Shown piece by piece: positions 61,999-64,000 of a stretch of DNA of 64,000 nt. The position numbers were made by a program, and so were the translations under genes. Where the stretch lies: NCBI RefSeq assembly GCF_038561935.1, contig NZ_CP102770.1, positions 5,332,001 through 5,396,000 on the forward strand, written 5' to 3'. Position 1 is the stretch's first letter. Every line of letters starts with the position of its first letter. Source of the stretch: Myxococcus stipitatus. GTDB taxonomy: Bacteria > Myxococcota > Myxococcia > Myxococcales > Myxococcaceae. Below the pieces are notes generated by a model. That model saw only the letters and a program-made list of their open reading frames with translations, made no database searches and had not been told where the DNA came from.

Positions 61999-62931
61999 AT
62001 GTCGTTCATCGGACTTCGTCGCTCGAGCTTTGTCTCGATTGCCGCCATTGCGTTGCTGTTGCCACTGATTGGATGTGGCGATGACAAGGGCAAGGTCTCC
62101 GTCCTCCTGACGGACGCGCCCGGAGATGGCATCGAGAAGGCCGTGGTCACCATCTCCTCCGTCTATCTCCAGGGGGGTGATGACAAGGGGGGCCGGGTCG
62201 TCCTGCGCGACGAGCCCGTCACCGTGAGCCTGCTGGACCTGGCCAACGCCACGTCGGAGATCGTCTCCGAGGCCGAGGTTCCGGACGGGGAGTACCACCA
62301 GCTGCGCTTCGTCATCACGGGCGGATATCTGGAGACGCGCAACGCGGACGGCACCACGTCCATCTTCGCCACGGCGAACAACTACGAGGGGCTCCCCGAG
62401 GGCGCGGTCGTCGCCGGCCAGCTCCACATGCCCAGCTACGACTCGTCCGGCCTGAAGGTGAAGTTCGACGAGAAGCTCACCATCGAGGGCACCCAGAAGA
62501 TCCTCCTGGTCGACTTCGACGTGGCGCAGAGCTTCGGCAAGCAGGCCGGTGGCTCGGGCCGCTGGGTCATGAGCCCCGTCATCAAGGCCGCCGAGGTGAC
62601 CGCCTCCGCGAGCGTCAACGTCGAGGTGAAGCTGGGCACGGGCGTCACCCTGCCCACCATCGAGGGCAAGGCGCTGACCCTGGCGGACTTCCAGGCGGTG
62701 CTCATCAACGCCGAGGGCACCCAGGAGCGGCTGCCCCTGACGGACGCCAACGCGGATGGCACCTACGAGGCCAGCTTCAAGTTCCTCTTCCCCGGCAGCT
62801 TCCAGGTCGAGCTCGCGGCCCCCGCGGGCGTGACGGTCACCACCACGCCCGGGCAGCCGGTGACGTTCAAGCTGGAGTCCGGCCGGGACAGCACCCAGTC
62901 GCTGGTCGTGAGCAGCGCCCTGCTCCAGTAG
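61999..62931 (+). CDS. DUF4382 lipoprotein
   Basis: A 310-residue lipoprotein. The signal peptide ends in LLPLIGC, and the mature protein opens with GKVSVLLTDAPGDGIEKAVV, the start of the DUF4382 beta-sandwich, which occurs in exported bacterial proteins of unknown role. The domain continues to VKFDEKLTIEG and LVDFDVAQSF. A second beta module with GTGVTLPTIEGKALTLADF and AAPAGVTVTTTPGQPV ends the protein. ATG 61999 is preferred (ribosome site GGAG 11 bases away); ATG 61990 is also in frame. The structured RNA region follows 15 bases after the stop. Confidence 0.85.
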   Translation: MSFIGLRRSSFVSIAAIALLLPLIGCGDDKGKVSVLLTDAPGDGIEKAVVTISSVYLQGGDDKGGRVVLRDEPVTVSLLDLANATSEIVSEAEVPDGEYHQLRFVITGGYLETRNADGTTSIFATANNYEGLPEGAVVAGQLHMPSYDSSGLKVKFDEKLTIEGTQKILLVDFDVAQSFGKQAGGSGRWVMSPVIKAAEVTASASVNVEVKLGTGVTLPTIEGKALTLADFQAVLINAEGTQERLPLTDANADGTYEASFKFLFPGSFQVELAAPAGVTVTTTPGQPVTFKLESGRDSTQSLVVSSALLQ

Positions 62932-62945
62932 GGCACCCTGGAGCA

Positions 62946-63138
62946 CACCGGCCTACCTGGCCGGTGAATCGGTCCGGCGAGGAAAAATCACGGACCGATG
63001 TGGCCGGTGGGAGTGATTGGAGGTCTCCCCCGTGAGGCCTCCAGGATTCTTCCCGGAGTGAGCTACTCAGGTGGAGTTGGCGCGGGGCCAGCTCCCCAGA
63101 CGAGGCGTCGGGACGCGGTTCCGGCGCCTCGTTTTTTT
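62946..63138 (+). ncRNA. Candidate structured RNA of about 190 nt with intrinsic terminator
   Basis: Four stem-loops followed by a U7 terminator are packed in this interval: 62946-62953 with 62959-62966 (8 bp), 62968-62976 with 62991-62999 (9 bp perfect), 63018-63027 with 63034-63043 (10 bp, one G-U), 63073-63081 with 63087-63095 (9 bp, one G-U), then 63101-63107 with 63125-63131. The sequence GGCCGGTG occurs twice (62959-62966, 63002-63009), so CACCGGCC at 62946 can pair with either. There is no open frame. It could be an independent small RNA or a structured 3' end of the DUF4382 transcript. Confidence 0.45.
63101..63138 (+). terminator. Strong rho-independent terminator
   Basis: Stem CGAGGCG/CGCCTCG (63101-63107 with 63125-63131) followed directly by seven T residues (63132-63138). 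It is the clearest plus-strand intrinsic terminator in the window. Confidence 0.85.
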
Positions 63139-63168
63139 GTGTCCCGCGTCCACCCCGCAGCGCCGCCC

Positions 63169-63999
63169 TCAGTAAACGACCAGCTCCTGGGGTGTGTGGT
63201 AGCTGACGATGGTGAGGACCGGGATGCGAGGCGCCTCGGAGTCATCGTCCGCCCCGCCCGACGTGAGCCGCACCCCGTCGAACCGCGCCAGGATGACGTA
63301 GTCGCGACGAGCCTCCAGGAACGGGTCCGCGTTGGGCAGCCGGCCCAGGGCCTCGCGGCCCGTCTCGTCCGAGATGTTGTCGTAGTGCTTGCGCGTCGTG
63401 GAGGAGAAGCCCTCCTCGCGCGTGCTCACGCTGCCGCCCAGCTGCCCGGGCCCGGTGAGCTGCGTCTGCCCATCCAGGTCCCCCGACGTGGTGGTCGTGG
63501 TGTCGAAGCGCTCGCCCACCCCCACCGCCATGTTCGTCTCCACCGAGGACAGCGCATGCTCCACCAGCCACACGGTGGGCTTCTCCCCTTCCGAGCGCTG
63601 GTCCGCGACCTGGGCGCGCAGCAGCACGTAGCGCCCCTTGTAGGTGTCGGGCCGGTCCACCGCGGAGGCCAGGGAGAAGATGGGAATCTTCTGCTCCTGC
63701 AGATACTGGAGCTCGCCCCGCACGCTGCCTCCCCGCTGCGCGACGACGCGGGCGATGAGCGAGGCCGCCTCGGGGCGCATGCGCAGGTCCTCGTTCCACG
63801 GCCCCGACAGCAGCGCGCGCATCTGCGTGAAGGGCGTCAGCTCGATACAGGCCTTGATGGCCGCCCAGCCCTCCTCGCGTGACTCCGCCTGGAGCCTGCG
63901 CGCGGCGGCTTCACACACCGCGGGGTTGGGGAAGCGCGCGACGAACCCCTTGGGGTCCTCCTTCGCCCCGGGCGGAGGCGCCTCCGTGGCGCGCGTCAC
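63169..63999 (-). CDS. Hypothetical protein, 5' end may lie outside window
   Basis: A frame of at least 276 residues reaching the right edge of the window; GTG 63999 may be an internal codon. The visible protein is soluble in character: a helical first third (EAAARRLQAESREEGWAAIK, LIARVVAQRGGSVRGELQYL), then a beta-rich part beginning YKGRYVLLRAQVADQ, with a Thr-rich stretch (DTTTTTSGDLDG) and the ending VLTIVSYHTPQELVVY. The RYVLLRAQVAD pattern resembles OB-like modules, but I do not recognise a family. It converges with the RNA region and its terminator at 63101-63138. Confidence 0.7.
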   Translation of the reverse strand: MTRATEAPPPGAKEDPKGFVARFPNPAVCEAAARRLQAESREEGWAAIKACIELTPFTQMRALLSGPWNEDLRMRPEAASLIARVVAQRGGSVRGELQYLQEQKIPIFSLASAVDRPDTYKGRYVLLRAQVADQRSEGEKPTVWLVEHALSSVETNMAVGVGERFDTTTTTSGDLDGQTQLTGPGQLGGSVSTREEGFSSTTRKHYDNISDETGREALGRLPNADPFLEARRDYVILARFDGVRLTSGGADDDSEAPRIPVLTIVSYHTPQELVVY

Positions 64000-64000
64000 G

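Noticed and set aside
62946-63138. c-di-GMP (GEMM) riboswitch
   Set aside because: The stacked stems do not show the GEMM core or tetraloop-receptor pattern, and no plus-strand gene follows the terminator.

Overview
The window is a high-GC chromosomal segment with tight gene packing, frequent ATGA/GTGA/TGATG start-stop overlaps, many lipoproteins, Hanks-type Ser/Thr kinases in tandem, a sigma-54 activator with an FHA domain, and genes for ceramide synthesis. Together these suggest a myxobacterium, most likely of the Cystobacterineae (Myxococcus/Corallococcus-like). That placement is inference from gene content; no rRNA gene is present. I saw no insertion sequence, prophage, CRISPR array or integration site.

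Layout. 1-3.5 kb: three-gene operon matching the bacterial ceramide pathway (serine palmitoyltransferase, GNAT-type ceramide synthase, ceramide reductase). 3.6-6.0 kb: a TolC-like protein and an MlaC-like lipid-binding protein, opposite strand. 6.3-9.2 kb: tRNA-Ala(GGC), a coiled-coil protein, an RsmB-like rRNA methyltransferase, a receiver-cupin fusion and tRNA-Leu(CAA). 9.2-13 kb: a membrane TPR-like protein, a receiver-GGDEF diguanylate cyclase and an FAD-oxidoreductase fused to a receiver domain. 13-20 kb: HdeD-like protein, miaA, and a compact operon (S24/S26 peptidase, PqqD-like protein, lipoprotein, large beta-propeller surface protein, a 59-residue peptide, HPr-kinase-like protein) that looks like an undescribed peptide-modification system. 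20-25 kb: hisS, psd and small regulatory or metabolic genes. 25-29 kb: mlaE-mlaF-mlaD lipid transport genes. 29-38 kb: exported proteins, an RluA enzyme, an M16 peptidase pair, and an operon of a NarL-type regulator with a pseudokinase. 38-51 kb: HAD nucleotidase, rRNA methyltransferase, GAF-GGDEF protein with ftsB, TlpA, Fur, small zinc proteins, PHP hydrolase and a GH13 lipoprotein. 51-62 kb: four tandem membrane Ser/Thr kinases facing a divergent FHA-sigma-54 activator. 62-64 kb: a DUF4382 lipoprotein followed by about 190 bases of stacked stem-loops ending in a U7 terminator (candidate non-coding RNA), then a partial hypothetical gene.

How genes work together. The cell envelope is the main theme: ceramide synthesis, MlaC plus MlaEFD lipid traffic, phosphatidylserine decarboxylase, TolC, FtsB, a starch-active lipoprotein and many lipoproteins. 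Signalling is the second: two diguanylate cyclases that retain inhibitory sites, a PilZ protein, four receiver proteins in unusual architectures, five kinase-fold proteins (one without catalytic residues) and an enhancer-binding protein. The strongest candidates for a new system are the peptide operon at 14679-20087 and the structured RNA at 62946-63138.
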